Source: Pseudomonas sp. PSKL.D1 (lineage in GTDB: Bacteria; Pseudomonadota; Gammaproteobacteria; Pseudomonadales; Pseudomonadaceae). From it: a stretch of 64,000 nt of DNA. The stretch lies in assembly GCF_028898945.1 (NCBI RefSeq), contig NZ_CP118607.1:2962001-3026000 (forward strand), in the 5' to 3' direction. The notes beneath the pieces are model-generated. The model was not told where the DNA came from and made no database searches. It worked only from the letters and a program-made list of their open reading frames with translations. The position numbers and the translations under genes were made by a program. This document shows positions 45,251 to 53,749 of this stretch, one piece after another; position 1 is the first letter of the stretch, and the number at the start of each line of letters is the position of its first letter.

Positions 45251-45799
45251 TCACATATTCACGACATGGCAAGCTTGCCTGTGCGACATCAGGAACTCTG
45301 GCCGGTCGAGTTTATTCAGCTGGTTTTCGAATAACTGGCTTGCCGCCAGCATGCCTGACTTGAATGCGTCGCCAGTTTCGGTGCGACAGGACTTGACGCT
45401 CCCGCCTTCCCTGAAACACAACTTCCAGTCAAAGGCGAAGTCGTTGAATTTTTTGTACGCGGACGCCTTGTCAACACTGAATGTTGCCTGGTTTTCTTTT
45501 ACCGCGGCCATGCTGGCGTCCTTCGCCAGAAGCGCAGCAATCAGGGGGCCCAGCTCTTTGTAATTAGCCGCCTGTTTCGGTGGGATACCGAGGGAAACTT
45601 CAAGTGCGGCTATCTGCCAGTTGATCACTTTTTCAACCTGATCAATTGCCTGGCGGCACTGCCCGACTGCGCTTTGGAGATCTTTATTTTCAGGCACCAG
45701 GACAAAAACAGAATCCCGTGGCTCGGCCACCACTGCCGGCGCCGCAATCAGGCAGCACACCACACTTAGCGCCCTACACCATGCATTGACTTTCGCCAT
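45251..45799 (-). CDS. Exported 182-residue protein with four cysteines, partner of the coiled-coil protein
   Basis: The protein starts MAKVNAWCRALSVVCCLIAA and has a signal peptide ending near PAVVAEP. The mature part of about 158 residues is helical and carries four cysteines (VGQCRQ, DWKLCFRE, VKSCRTE, HRQACHV), enough for two disulfides in the periplasm. Weak hydrophobic stretches near LGPLIAALLAKDASM do not look like membrane helices. No family is recognised. It is the first gene of a two-gene operon with the coiled-coil protein. It could be a secreted co-factor, a periplasmic immunity protein or a chaperone. I chose ATG 45799 because it gives a proper signal peptide and follows GAGGGATGAAGAG; the open frame starts 25 codons earlier. 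Confidence 0.65.
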   Translation of the reverse strand: MAKVNAWCRALSVVCCLIAAPAVVAEPRDSVFVLVPENKDLQSAVGQCRQAIDQVEKVINWQIAALEVSLGIPPKQAANYKELGPLIAALLAKDASMAAVKENQATFSVDKASAYKKFNDFAFDWKLCFREGGSVKSCRTETGDAFKSGMLAASQLFENQLNKLDRPEFLMSHRQACHVVNM

Positions 45800-45924
45800 C
45801 TCTTCATCCCTCGCAAAGTAGTAATTTTTAAACAGTACTTGGTTGCGAGATGGTGTATGAAACAACATGGTCAAACAAAGCTGAACGTGTTTCCATCGTA
45901 GATCGTCTCAGCCTTGATAACTAA

Positions 45925-45959
45925 AAAAGGCAATTGGCCCCGGGGGCCAATTGCCTTTT
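45925..45959. terminator. Strong bidirectional terminator downstream of amaC
   Basis: AAAAGGCAATTGGCCCC and GGGGCCAATTGCCTTTT form a 17-bp near-perfect stem flanked by A and T runs. It lies between the aminotransferase stop (46028) and the start of the AT-richer two-gene insert, marking one border of that insert. Confidence 0.9.
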
Positions 45960-46027
45960 GTCTTCCTGTTGGCAACCCACTACTGACGGGTGCCGATAGC
46001 GCGCCGTATCGCGCCCGGGCGGTCACA

Positions 46028-47224
46028 TCATTTCTGAACGGCCGCAAACGCCTCGGCAACCTGTTGCAGGTTGGCCGGGCGCAGGCCCGACATGCACACC
46101 CGGCCGCTGTCGATCAGATACACACCGAACTCGTCACGCAGGCGACGCACCTGCTCGACGCTGAACCCGGTGTAGCTGAACATGCCACGCTGGCGCAGGA
46201 AGAACTGGAAGTCCTGGCCCGGCAGCAACACCGCCAATGCATCGACCAGCGCCTGGCGCATGTCGAGGATACGCTTGCGCATCACTTCGACTTCAGCTGC
46301 CCACTGGGCATTCAGGGCTGCATCACCGAGCACGCCAGCAACCAGCTGGGCACCGAAGTTGGGCGGGCTGGAGTAGTTGCGGCGTACGGTCGCCTTGAGC
46401 TGGCCCAGTACGCTCTGGGTGGTGGCTTCATCGTCACACACCACCGACAGCCCCCCTACCCGCTCGCCGTACAGCGAGAAGATCTTGGAGAACGAGTTGC
46501 TGACCAGGCACGGCACGCCGGCGCGCGCCATTTCGCGAATGGCGAAGGCGTCTTCGACCAGGCCTTCGCCGAAGCCTTGGTAAGCGATATCGAGGAACGG
46601 GATGAGCTGACGCGCCTTGACCACTTCAACCACTTGCTGCCACTGGTGTTGTTCCAGGTCGGCACCGGTAGGGTTGTGGCAGCACGGGTGCAACAGCACC
46701 ACACTGTTTTGCGGCAACGTTTGCAGGGTGGCCAGCATGCCGTCGAAGTCCACGCCACGGGTGGCCTGGTCGAAGTACGGGTAGCTATTCACCTTGAAAC
46801 CGGCACCTTCGAAGATGGCGCGGTGGTTGTCCCAGGTCGGGTTGCTCACCCACACTTCGGATTGCGGGAAGTAGCGCTTGAGGAAGTCGGCACCCACTTT
46901 CAGTGCGCCGGAACCGCCAACGGTCTGCACTGTGGCCACCCGCTTGCCGGTAACGGCCGGGTGATCAGCGCCGAACAGCAGTGCCTGGATGGCCTGGCGG
47001 TAGCTGGCCAGGCCTTCCATCGGCAGGTACAGCGAGGCTTCGTGAGCCTGGCCAGCCATGCGCGTTTCCACCGCATCGACCGCCGCCAGCTGCGGCACCA
47101 CGCCGGCCTCATCGTAGTACAGGCCGATACTCAGGTTGACCTTGTCGGCGCGCGGGTCGGCCTTGAAGGTTTCCATCAACGAGAGGATCGGGTCGCCGGC
47201 ATAGGCATCGACATGTTTGAACAC
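46028..47224 (-). CDS. amaC: Aromatic amino acid/2-aminoadipate-type aminotransferase (AmaC)
   Basis: The 398-residue PLP enzyme is of the TyrB/AspC class: [62 protein letters not shown], and the Schiff-base Lys in [18 protein letters not shown]. In P. putida the homologous gene next to dpkA is called amaC and acts in D-lysine breakdown, converting D-lysine to 2-keto-6-aminocaproate, which cyclises to delta1-piperideine-2-carboxylate; it also handles aromatic amino acids. It lies 120 bp after dpkA on the same strand and ends at a strong terminator. Confidence 0.88.
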   Translation of the reverse strand: MFKHVDAYAGDPILSLMETFKADPRADKVNLSIGLYYDEAGVVPQLAAVDAVETRMAGQAHEASLYLPMEGLASYRQAIQALLFGADHPAVTGKRVATVQTVGGSGALKVGADFLKRYFPQSEVWVSNPTWDNHRAIFEGAGFKVNSYPYFDQATRGVDFDGMLATLQTLPQNSVVLLHPCCHNPTGADLEQHQWQQVVEVVKARQLIPFLDIAYQGFGEGLVEDAFAIREMARAGVPCLVSNSFSKIFSLYGERVGGLSVVCDDEATTQSVLGQLKATVRRNYSSPPNFGAQLVAGVLGDAALNAQWAAEVEVMRKRILDMRQALVDALAVLLPGQDFQFFLRQRGMFSYTGFSVEQVRRLRDEFGVYLIDSGRVCMSGLRPANLQQVAEAFAAVQK

Positions 47225-47344
47225 AGCGTGCAGCTCCTTGGATCAGGACAGTTCGGAATGACTGCCCTGAGGATACCCGGCTTCGGGACCAAGGAACATC
47301 ACATAAGTGCAAGGTTGTCTATGCAACATTGCACAAGGGCCGAA

Positions 47345-48370
47345 TCAACCCAGCAACGCTTTCAGTTCAGCCAGTTCCTGTACGCCCACTGCCACCCCGT
47401 CCTGCTCGGACACTTCACGCTCCCGATAGCGCCGCTCCCCCGGCATGCGCGTCAGCCCCACGCCCTGCATCTGTTCAACCAGGTCACGGCTGCGCTGGGC
47501 AAACCGCTCACCTTCGGCCTTGCTCGGGTCAATCACGATGATCAACTGCCCGGTCCACGGCGTTTTGGCCCCCGGGTGCTCTGACCAGTCGAACTCCCAC
47601 GAAAAATGCCCGCCGGTCAACGCCGCCGCCAGCAGCTCCACCATCATCGACAGCGCTGAACCCTTGTGCCCGCCAAAGGGTAACAGTGCACCGCCTTCGA
47701 GGATGGCCTTCGGGTCCGTGGTGGGCTGCCCCGCCGCATCCACACCCATGCCTTCGGGCAAGGTTTGGCCGGCCCGCGCGGCGATTTGCACGTCACCATG
47801 GGCCATGGCACTGGTGGCCATGTCGAACACGATCGGGTCAAACTCCGCGCAAGGGGCGGCAAAGGCAATGGGGTTGGTGCCAAACAGGGGCTTGCGTGCG
47901 CCGTGGGGCACCACGCAGGTCATGCTGTTGACCACGCTCAAGGCCACCAGCCCCTCTTCAGCGAATGGCTCGACATCCGGCCAAAGCGCGGCGAAATGGT
48001 GCGAGTTGTGGATCGCCAGCACGGCAATCCCGGCGTTGCGGGCCTTTTCGACCAGCAAAGGCCGCGCAGCCGCCAGGGCCGGTTGGGCGAAGCCGCCAGC
48101 GGCATCCACACTGATATAGCCCGGCGCCACGTCGCTGATCTCAGGCGTGGCACGCCCATCGACCCAGCCGCTGGCCAGCGTCGAGACATACCCCGGAATG
48201 CGGAACACGCCATGGCTGTGGGCGCCGTCACGCTGGGCGCTGGCGCAGTTTTGGGCAAGCACGCCCGCCACCGCCTCGCTACAACCATGACGCTGGAAAA
48301 TCGCCTGCAGCAGTGCCTGCAGTTCGGTAAACGGCACCCGCACGATCGGGTGGGTGGAGGGTGCAGACAT
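47345..48370 (-). CDS. dpkA: Delta1-piperideine-2-carboxylate reductase DpkA (malate/lactate dehydrogenase-like)
   Basis: The 341-residue enzyme belongs to the LdhA-2/MDH-like family of NADPH reductases: LLQAIFQRHGCSEAVAGVLA, NCASAQRDGAHSHGVFRIPG, NSHHFAALWPDVEPFAEEGL, NPIAFAAPCAEFDPIVFDMA and GGHKGSALSMMVELLAAAL. It reduces the cyclic imine delta1-piperideine-2-carboxylate (and the proline analogue) to L-pipecolate in D-lysine catabolism. I chose ATG 48370, preceded by AAAGGAGC. It is divergent from amaD and followed by amaC. Confidence 0.9.
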   Translation of the reverse strand: MSAPSTHPIVRVPFTELQALLQAIFQRHGCSEAVAGVLAQNCASAQRDGAHSHGVFRIPGYVSTLASGWVDGRATPEISDVAPGYISVDAAGGFAQPALAAARPLLVEKARNAGIAVLAIHNSHHFAALWPDVEPFAEEGLVALSVVNSMTCVVPHGARKPLFGTNPIAFAAPCAEFDPIVFDMATSAMAHGDVQIAARAGQTLPEGMGVDAAGQPTTDPKAILEGGALLPFGGHKGSALSMMVELLAAALTGGHFSWEFDWSEHPGAKTPWTGQLIIVIDPSKAEGERFAQRSRDLVEQMQGVGLTRMPGERRYREREVSEQDGVAVGVQELAELKALLG

Positions 48371-48496
48371 CTGTAGCTCCTTTATTGGTTTTGGCATGGC
48401 AACAGCGCAAGCAACGGGAAAGCCTTTCCCAACGATCGATTGCTATCTAACCTCAAGGGCCGCCAGGCAAACAACACCAAGCCAGAGGAAATCCAC

Positions 48497-49741
48497 ATGC
48501 ATTGCCAAACCCTTGTGCTGGGCGCAGGCATCGTCGGCGTCAGTACTGCCCTGCAGTTGCAGGCACGCGGGCGCCAGGTCACGTTGATTGACCGCAATGA
48601 CCCGGGCAGTGGCACCAGCCATGGCAATGCCGGCCTGATCGAGCGCTCCAGCGTGATCCCTTACGCCTTCCCGCGCCAGCTTGGCGCGCTGGTTCGCTAT
48701 GGCCTGAACCGCCAGCCGGATGTGCGCTACAGCCTGGCGCACCTGCCTAAGGCGGCCCCCTGGCTGCTGAAGTATTGGCGCCAGTCGGCACCCGCGCGGC
48801 TGGCAGGGGCCGCGGCCGACATGTTGCCGCTGGTGCAGCGCTGCGTCGAAGAGCATGACCCGCTGATCAGCGCTGCCGGCCTGGAGGCATTGGTGGAGGC
48901 CAAGGGCTGGATCGAGCTGTACCGTGATCAAAGCGCGTTCGAGCAGGCCAAGGCCGAACTCAAAGGGCTTGCGCATTACGGCTTGCAATACGAAATACTC
49001 GAACAGGCGCAACTGCAGGCGCGTGAACCCCAACTTGCCATGGGAGCAGTGGGCGGCATCCATTGGCTGGACCCGAAGACCGTGCGCGACCCGGGCGCCC
49101 TCACCCGCGGCTACGCAGCCCTGTTCGTGCAACGTGGCGGGCAGTTTTTGCACGGTGACGCGCGCAGCCTGAAACAGGTGGGCGATAGCTGGCAGGTAAG
49201 CAGCCAGCGCGGGGCCATCAGCGCCGATGAAGTGGTGGCTTGCCTGGGGCCGCAGTCCGCCGAGCTGTACGAACAGCTGGGTTACAAGATCCCGCTGGGC
49301 ATCAAACGTGGCTACCACATGCATTACGGCACCCGCGATGGCGCCCGGCTGCAACACGCCATTTGCGATACCCAGGGCGGTTACGTGTTGGCGCCGATGG
49401 CCCGGGGCGTGCGCCTGACCACCGGCATCGAGTTTGCTGCCAGTTCAGCGCCCGGCAATCAGATCCAGCTCAACCGCTGCGAAACGCTGGCTCGCGCGCT
49501 GTTCCCGGCCTTGGGCGAGCGCCTGGACGATACCCCTTGGCTGGGCCGCCGCCCCTGCCTGCCAGACATGCGCCCGGTGATCGGCCCCGCACCCTTGCAC
49601 AAAGGCCTGTGGTTCAACTTTGGCCATGCGCACCATGGGCTGACGCTGGGCCCGGTCAGCGGGCGATTGATGGCGGAGCTGGTGACAGGCGCAAAACCCT
49701 TCACCGACCCGCAGCCCTATAGCGCGGCGCGGTTCTTGTAG
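48497..49741 (+). CDS. amaD: FAD-dependent D-amino acid dehydrogenase/oxidoreductase (AmaD)
   Basis: The 414-residue flavoprotein of the DAO family starts with the FAD dinucleotide fold (TLVLGAGIVGVSTALQLQ, VTLIDRNDPGSGTSHGNAGL) and ends with the second FAD motif around HHGLTLGPVSGRLMAELVTG. It resembles D-amino acid dehydrogenases and the AmaD enzyme implicated in D-lysine use in P. putida; the substrate is inferred from the adjacent dpkA and amaC. I chose ATG 48497, preceded by AGAGGAAA; the open frame upstream overlaps the dpkA promoter. In P. putida KT2440, as I recall, a regulator and ABC transporter genes separate dpkA and amaD; here they are adjacent. Confidence 0.85.
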   Translation: MHCQTLVLGAGIVGVSTALQLQARGRQVTLIDRNDPGSGTSHGNAGLIERSSVIPYAFPRQLGALVRYGLNRQPDVRYSLAHLPKAAPWLLKYWRQSAPARLAGAAADMLPLVQRCVEEHDPLISAAGLEALVEAKGWIELYRDQSAFEQAKAELKGLAHYGLQYEILEQAQLQAREPQLAMGAVGGIHWLDPKTVRDPGALTRGYAALFVQRGGQFLHGDARSLKQVGDSWQVSSQRGAISADEVVACLGPQSAELYEQLGYKIPLGIKRGYHMHYGTRDGARLQHAICDTQGGYVLAPMARGVRLTTGIEFAASSAPGNQIQLNRCETLARALFPALGERLDDTPWLGRRPCLPDMRPVIGPAPLHKGLWFNFGHAHHGLTLGPVSGRLMAELVTGAKPFTDPQPYSAARFL

Positions 49742-49856
49742 GTGGCGAACATTGCACGGCTGCAATCATCCAACTGCGCCGTTAAATATAATTGACCCAA
49801 CCGTCTGCCAAACCCTTGCCGGCTGAGGGTTTGAGGCATCCCCAGCCCCAAAATAC

Positions 49857-49887
49857 GGGGGTTAACCCCCTACACGCTCGTTTGACA
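49857..49887 (+). promoter_or_regulatory. Palindrome followed by a -35 element upstream of the C26 amidotransferase gene
   Basis: GGGGGTTAACCCCC (49857-49870) is a perfect 14-bp palindrome placed 12 bp before TTGACA (49882-49887), a perfect -35 hexamer. A clear -10 is missing; the best matches, near AAGCTATCT (49905-49913), are at poor spacing. The arrangement suggests an operator at an activated promoter. The gap 49742-50036 contains no gene. Confidence 0.45.
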
Positions 49888-50036
49888 TATCGAACGGCTC
49901 TGGCAAGCTATCTACAAGCCCCGACCGGCATCGTCCCTCGATGAGCCGGCAGTGCTCGGGGCTTCAGGTAGCACACCAGGCCCCGCGCCGTGCACCTGCA
50001 CAACAACGGCAGGTTGAACCTGCCATAAGGTGACAT

Positions 50037-50843
50037 ATGTCCAACAGCAACATTGGCAACAAGCAACCTTCCCTGCGCAAACCCGTCGTCCTGATGACCA
50101 TGGGCAGCCAAGAGCGCAAAGGCCATGACTACCAGGTCATGACCCACAAATACATCACCCCGCTGGTCGAGTTCTCCGATTGCGTGCCGGTGCTGGTGCC
50201 CACCTGCTGCGGCATCGATGACCTGGAAACCTATCTGGACATGGCCGACGGCGTTTACCTGACCGGGGCCGGCAGCAACATCGACCCGACCTTGTACGGC
50301 CAGGAAAACGAAACCCCCGGCAAAGGCCAGGACCAGAACCGCGACCTGTTCGACATTCCGCTGGTAAAAGCGGCGCTCAAGCGCGGCCTGCCAATCTTCG
50401 GCATCTGCCGTGGCATGCAGGAAATCAACGTTGCACTGGGTGGTGACATTTACCAGAAGGTGTACGCCGAGCCTGGTTTCAACGACCACCGGGAAAACCC
50501 GGAAGACCCGGTCGAGGTGCAATACGCACAGGTTCACGGCGTGAAGATCAAGCCGGGCAGCTGGCTGCGCGATACCTTGGGCACTGACGAGATTCGCGTC
50601 AACTCGCTGCATGGCCAGGGCCTGCGCAAGCTTGGCGCGGGCATCGAGCCAATCGCCCATGCAGAAGACGGCCTGGTCGAAGCGATTCACGCCCCGAGCA
50701 TTTCGCCGTTCCTGTTTGCGGTGCAGTGGCACCCGGAATGGCAAGCGGCCAAGAACCCGGACTCGATCAAGATCTTCCAGGCCTTTGGTGATGCCTGCCG
50801 TGCCCAGGTGCGCAAATCCCTCAAGCGCCAACAGGCCGCCTGA
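50037..50843 (+). CDS. Class I glutamine amidotransferase-like hydrolase, peptidase C26 (PuuD-like)
   Basis: The 268-residue protein is of the gamma-glutamyl-GABA hydrolase type, which cleaves gamma-glutamyl amides in polyamine or related catabolism. The nucleophile is Cys124 in FGICRGMQEINVALGG; His232 and Glu234 in VQWHPEWQA complete the triad. GVYLTGAGSNIDPTLYG is the oxyanion region. AAGGTGAC lies 7 bp before the ATG. It stands between amaD and the diacid operon on the same strand, with long gaps on both sides, so it has its own promoter. The actual substrate is unknown; a link to D-lysine breakdown is suggested only by position. Confidence 0.88.
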   Translation: MSNSNIGNKQPSLRKPVVLMTMGSQERKGHDYQVMTHKYITPLVEFSDCVPVLVPTCCGIDDLETYLDMADGVYLTGAGSNIDPTLYGQENETPGKGQDQNRDLFDIPLVKAALKRGLPIFGICRGMQEINVALGGDIYQKVYAEPGFNDHRENPEDPVEVQYAQVHGVKIKPGSWLRDTLGTDEIRVNSLHGQGLRKLGAGIEPIAHAEDGLVEAIHAPSISPFLFAVQWHPEWQAAKNPDSIKIFQAFGDACRAQVRKSLKRQQAA

Positions 50844-51046
50844 CATTCAGCTTCGTTAGCTTTGATCGCGGGGCGGCGCAAGGTCGCCCCCGCTTCCCCG
50901 GTCACCCTCTGCTGGTCCCAGAACACCTCCCGTGGAAGCGGGCGGCGGGCGTGTGCCTGTCTCCGCGATCGTTTTTTTCTTCCCATTATTAAGAGATACG
51001 ATGACCCGATATGGTCGTCGCAGGATGTTCTGCGCCTGTTAGATCG
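50844..51046. other. Non-coding gap after the C26 gene
   Basis: No gene is seen here. GCGGGGCG and CGCCCCCGC (about 50869-50894) form an imperfect GC-rich hairpin that may terminate the C26 transcript. A T-run (50971-50977) lies further downstream without a good stem. Confidence 0.4.
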
Positions 51047-51145
51047 AGCGCCGCTTTGCGGCGCATCGCGGATGAATCCGCTCCTACAGGGCAGGCTGCA
51101 GCAATTGTAGGAGCGGATTTATCCGCGATGCGGCGCAAAGCCGCG
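51047..51145. repeat. Paired REP elements upstream of kdgD
   Basis: The left unit carries GCCGCTTTGCGGCGC and CGCGGATGAATCCGCTCCTA; the right unit carries TGTAGGAGCGGATTTATCCG and GCGGCGCAAAGCCGCG. Together they form a near-perfect inverted repeat of about 44 bp per arm with a short centre. It sits between the C26 gene and the kdgD promoter. Confidence 0.9.
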
Positions 51146-51224
51146 CTGGATATCCGCCCCACCACAAAATTAGAGCCTTTCACCTCGCCAAAAAAATTTC
51201 CCACGGGGACTAGTCATCGCCCTA

Positions 51225-51237
51225 GTTGTACGATAAC
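51225..51237. promoter_or_regulatory. Candidate FadR-type operator upstream of kdgD
   Basis: GTTGT-ACG-ATAAC is a 13-bp near-palindrome of the size typical for FadR-subfamily GntR proteins, 58 bp upstream of the first possible kdgD ATG. The ten bases GTTGTACGAT recur upstream of the FadR-family regulator gene (57980-57992), which supports a common regulator. Confidence 0.6.
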
Positions 51238-51295
51238 TTACCTCCAACGCAGCAACACACCCTTCACCCCAAAGCGCCACAGGATGCCAACAACA

Positions 51296-52207
51296 ATGAC
51301 TCCACAAGAACTGAAATCCATCCTCTCCCACGGCCTGCTGTCTTTCCCGGTCACCGACTTCAATGCCCAGGGCAACTTCAACCAGGCGGGCTACATCAAG
51401 CGCCTGGAATGGCTTGCCCCGTACGGTGCCAGCGCCCTGTTCGCCGCCGGCGGCACCGGTGAGTTCTTCTCGCTGGCCGCCAGCGAATACAGCCAGGTGA
51501 TCAAGACTGCCGTCGACACCTGCGCCAAGTCGGTACCCATCCTCGCCGGCGTCGGTGGTTCCACCCGCCAGGCCATCGAATACGCGCAAGAAGCCGAGCG
51601 CCTGGGCGCCAAGGGCCTGCTGCTGCTGCCGCACTACCTGACCGAAGCCAGCCAGGACGGCGTTGCCGCCCACGTTGAAGCGGTGTGCAAATCGGTCAAC
51701 ATCGGCGTGGTCGTCTACAACCGCAACGTCTGCCGCCTGAACGCCGACCTGCTGGAAAAACTCGCCGAACGCTGCCCTAACCTGATCGGCTACAAAGACG
51801 GCCTGGGCGACATCGAACTGATGGTGTCGATCCGTCGCCGCATGGGTGACCGCTTCAGCTACCTGGGTGGCCTGCCGACCGCCGAGGTGTATGCTGCTGC
51901 TTATAAAGCGCTGGGCGTACCGGTTTACTCGTCGGCCGTGTTCAACTTCGTGCCGAAAACCGCGATGGACTTCTACCACGCCATCGCCAAGGACGATCAC
52001 GCCACCGTCAACAAGCTGATCGACGATTTCTTCCTGCCGTACCTGAGCATCCGTAACCGCAAGGCCGGCTACGCCGTCAGCATCGTCAAGGCGGGCGCCA
52101 AAATCGCCGGTTACGACGCAGGCCCGGTGCGCACCCCGCTGACCGACCTGACCAACGAAGAATATGAAATGCTCGCAGCTCTGATGGACAAGATGGGTCC
52201 GCAATAA
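51296..52207 (+). CDS. kdgD: 5-dehydro-4-deoxyglucarate dehydratase KdgD
   Basis: The 303-residue enzyme of the DapA/NAL family converts 5-keto-4-deoxy-D-glucarate to 2-oxoglutarate semialdehyde with loss of water and CO2. Lys167 in [13 protein letters not shown] is the Schiff-base residue and the Tyr in [10 protein letters not shown] its partner; [15 protein letters not shown] and [12 protein letters not shown] are family motifs. I chose ATG 51296, which has AGGA at a good distance and gives the usual length; ATG 51284 is possible. First gene of the galactarate/glucarate operon. Confidence 0.95.
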   Translation: MTPQELKSILSHGLLSFPVTDFNAQGNFNQAGYIKRLEWLAPYGASALFAAGGTGEFFSLAASEYSQVIKTAVDTCAKSVPILAGVGGSTRQAIEYAQEAERLGAKGLLLLPHYLTEASQDGVAAHVEAVCKSVNIGVVVYNRNVCRLNADLLEKLAERCPNLIGYKDGLGDIELMVSIRRRMGDRFSYLGGLPTAEVYAAAYKALGVPVYSSAVFNFVPKTAMDFYHAIAKDDHATVNKLIDDFFLPYLSIRNRKAGYAVSIVKAGAKIAGYDAGPVRTPLTDLTNEEYEMLAALMDKMGPQ

Positions 52208-52237
52208 GCGAACCCCCGCGGCCTGCCATTGCCGCAT

Positions 52238-52261
52238 CCGGAGTGGGTAACCCCACTCCGG
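52238..52261. terminator. Perfect hairpin between kdgD and garP
   Basis: CCGGAGTGGG-TAAC-CCCACTCCGG is a perfect 10-bp stem with no T-run. It probably acts as an mRNA stabiliser or partial terminator setting the kdgD to transporter ratio, not as a full stop. Confidence 0.55.
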
Positions 52262-52310
52262 CTACAACTCGTGAGCCCGCACAAAAATAACTAGTGGGAG
52301 ATTTACCAGC

Positions 52311-53672
52311 ATGCAAGCGAGTAAAAAGACGCATGTGCGCTACCTGATCCTGTTCATGCTGTTTCTGGTGACCACGATCAACTATGCCGACAGAGCCACC
52401 ATCGCCATTGCAGGTTCCAGCCTGCAGAAAGACCTCGGCATTGACGCCGTAACCCTCGGTTATATCTTCTCCGCCTTCGGATGGGCTTACGTTGCCGGGC
52501 AAATCCCCGGCGGCTGGTTGCTGGACCGCTTCGGCTCCAAAAACGTCTACGCCTTCAGTATCTTCACCTGGTCGCTGTTCACCCTGTTGCAGGGGTTTGT
52601 CGGTGGCCTGCCAGTGGCGTGGGCGGTTGTAACCCTGTTCACCCTGCGCTTTCTCGTCGGTTTTGCCGAAGCCCCGTCGTTCCCCGGTAACGCGCGTATC
52701 GTCGCGGCCTGGTTCCCGACTCAGGAACGTGGCACCGCATCGGCGATCTTCAACTCGGCGCAGTACTTCGCCACCGCGCTGTTCGCCCCGATCATGGGCT
52801 GGATCGTGTTCAGCTTCGGCTGGGAGCACGTGTTCGTGGTCATGGGTGCCCTGGGCATCGTGTTCTCCGGCGTGTGGCTGAAGACCATCTACAACCCCCG
52901 TCAACATCCGCGCATCAGCACCGAAGAGCTTGAGCACATCGAGCAGAACGGCGGCCTGGTGGACATGGACCAGAAACGCGGCAACGACGGCCCGAAATGG
53001 GGCTACATCAAGCAATTGCTGACCAGCCGCATGCTGTTGGGCGTGTACCTGGGCCAGTACTGCATCAACGCCATCACCTACTTCTTCCTCACCTGGTTCC
53101 CGGTGTACCTGGTACAGGAACGCGGCATGACCATCCTCAAGGCGGGCTTCATCGCTTCGCTGCCTGCGGTATGCGGCTTCATTGGAGGTGTACTGGGTGG
53201 CGTAATCTCTGACTGGCTGCTGCGCCGTGGCAACTCGTTGACCTTCTCGCGCAAGCTGCCGATCGTCTGCGGCCTGATGCTGTCGACCACCATGGTCTTC
53301 TGCAACTACGTTGACGCCGAATGGATGGTGGTCGGCTTCATGACCTTGGCCTTCTTCGGCAAAGGCATTGGTGCGCTGGGCTGGGCTGTGGTTGCCGATA
53401 CGTCGCCCAAGCAGATCGCCGGCTTGTCGGGCGGCCTGTTCAACACCTTCGGCAACATTGCCTCGATCACCACCCCGATCGTCATCGGCTACATCATCAG
53501 CGCCACTGGCTCGTTCAAGTGGGCACTGGTGTATGTAGGTGCCAACGCCCTGGTAGCGGTCTTCAGCTACCTGGTGATCGTCGGCCCGATCAAGCGTATC
53601 GAACTCAAGGATGATGCCACGCCAAAGCCGGAACCTGCCGGCAGCGGTGAACTGGCCGGCTCGCGCCACTGA
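52311..53672 (+). CDS. garP: MFS D-galactarate/D-glucarate transporter
   Basis: The 453-residue twelve-helix protein belongs to the anion:cation symporters of the GudP/GarP type: YLILFMLFLVTTINYADRAT, GYIFSAFGWAYVAGQIPGGW, FSIFTWSLFTLLQGF, FAEAPSFPGNARIVAAWFP and ERGTASAIFNSAQYFATALF. It imports galactarate and glucarate for the adjacent dehydratases. GGGAG lies before the ATG. The naming (garP or gudP) is by homology to E. coli. Confidence 0.92.
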   Translation: MQASKKTHVRYLILFMLFLVTTINYADRATIAIAGSSLQKDLGIDAVTLGYIFSAFGWAYVAGQIPGGWLLDRFGSKNVYAFSIFTWSLFTLLQGFVGGLPVAWAVVTLFTLRFLVGFAEAPSFPGNARIVAAWFPTQERGTASAIFNSAQYFATALFAPIMGWIVFSFGWEHVFVVMGALGIVFSGVWLKTIYNPRQHPRISTEELEHIEQNGGLVDMDQKRGNDGPKWGYIKQLLTSRMLLGVYLGQYCINAITYFFLTWFPVYLVQERGMTILKAGFIASLPAVCGFIGGVLGGVISDWLLRRGNSLTFSRKLPIVCGLMLSTTMVFCNYVDAEWMVVGFMTLAFFGKGIGALGWAVVADTSPKQIAGLSGGLFNTFGNIASITTPIVIGYIISATGSFKWALVYVGANALVAVFSYLVIVGPIKRIELKDDATPKPEPAGSGELAGSRH

Positions 53673-53679
53673 GTGAACA

Positions 53680-53710
53680 CGCCCGCCCCGGGTAACACCG
53701 GGTGCGGGCG
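53680..53710. terminator. Hairpin between garP and garD
   Basis: CGCCCGC and GCGGGCG enclose CCCGG-GTAACA-CCGGG, a strong GC-rich hairpin 8 bp after the garP stop, with no T-run. It likely protects the upstream mRNA or reduces read-through. Confidence 0.5.
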
Positions 53711-53749
53711 GATGTACAAAGCCTGAGAACAAACAGACAGGGCCTGAAC

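Noticed and set aside
52086..53732. 548-codon minus-strand frame opposite garP
   Set aside because: GarP on the plus strand has clear MFS motifs; the antisense frame has none.
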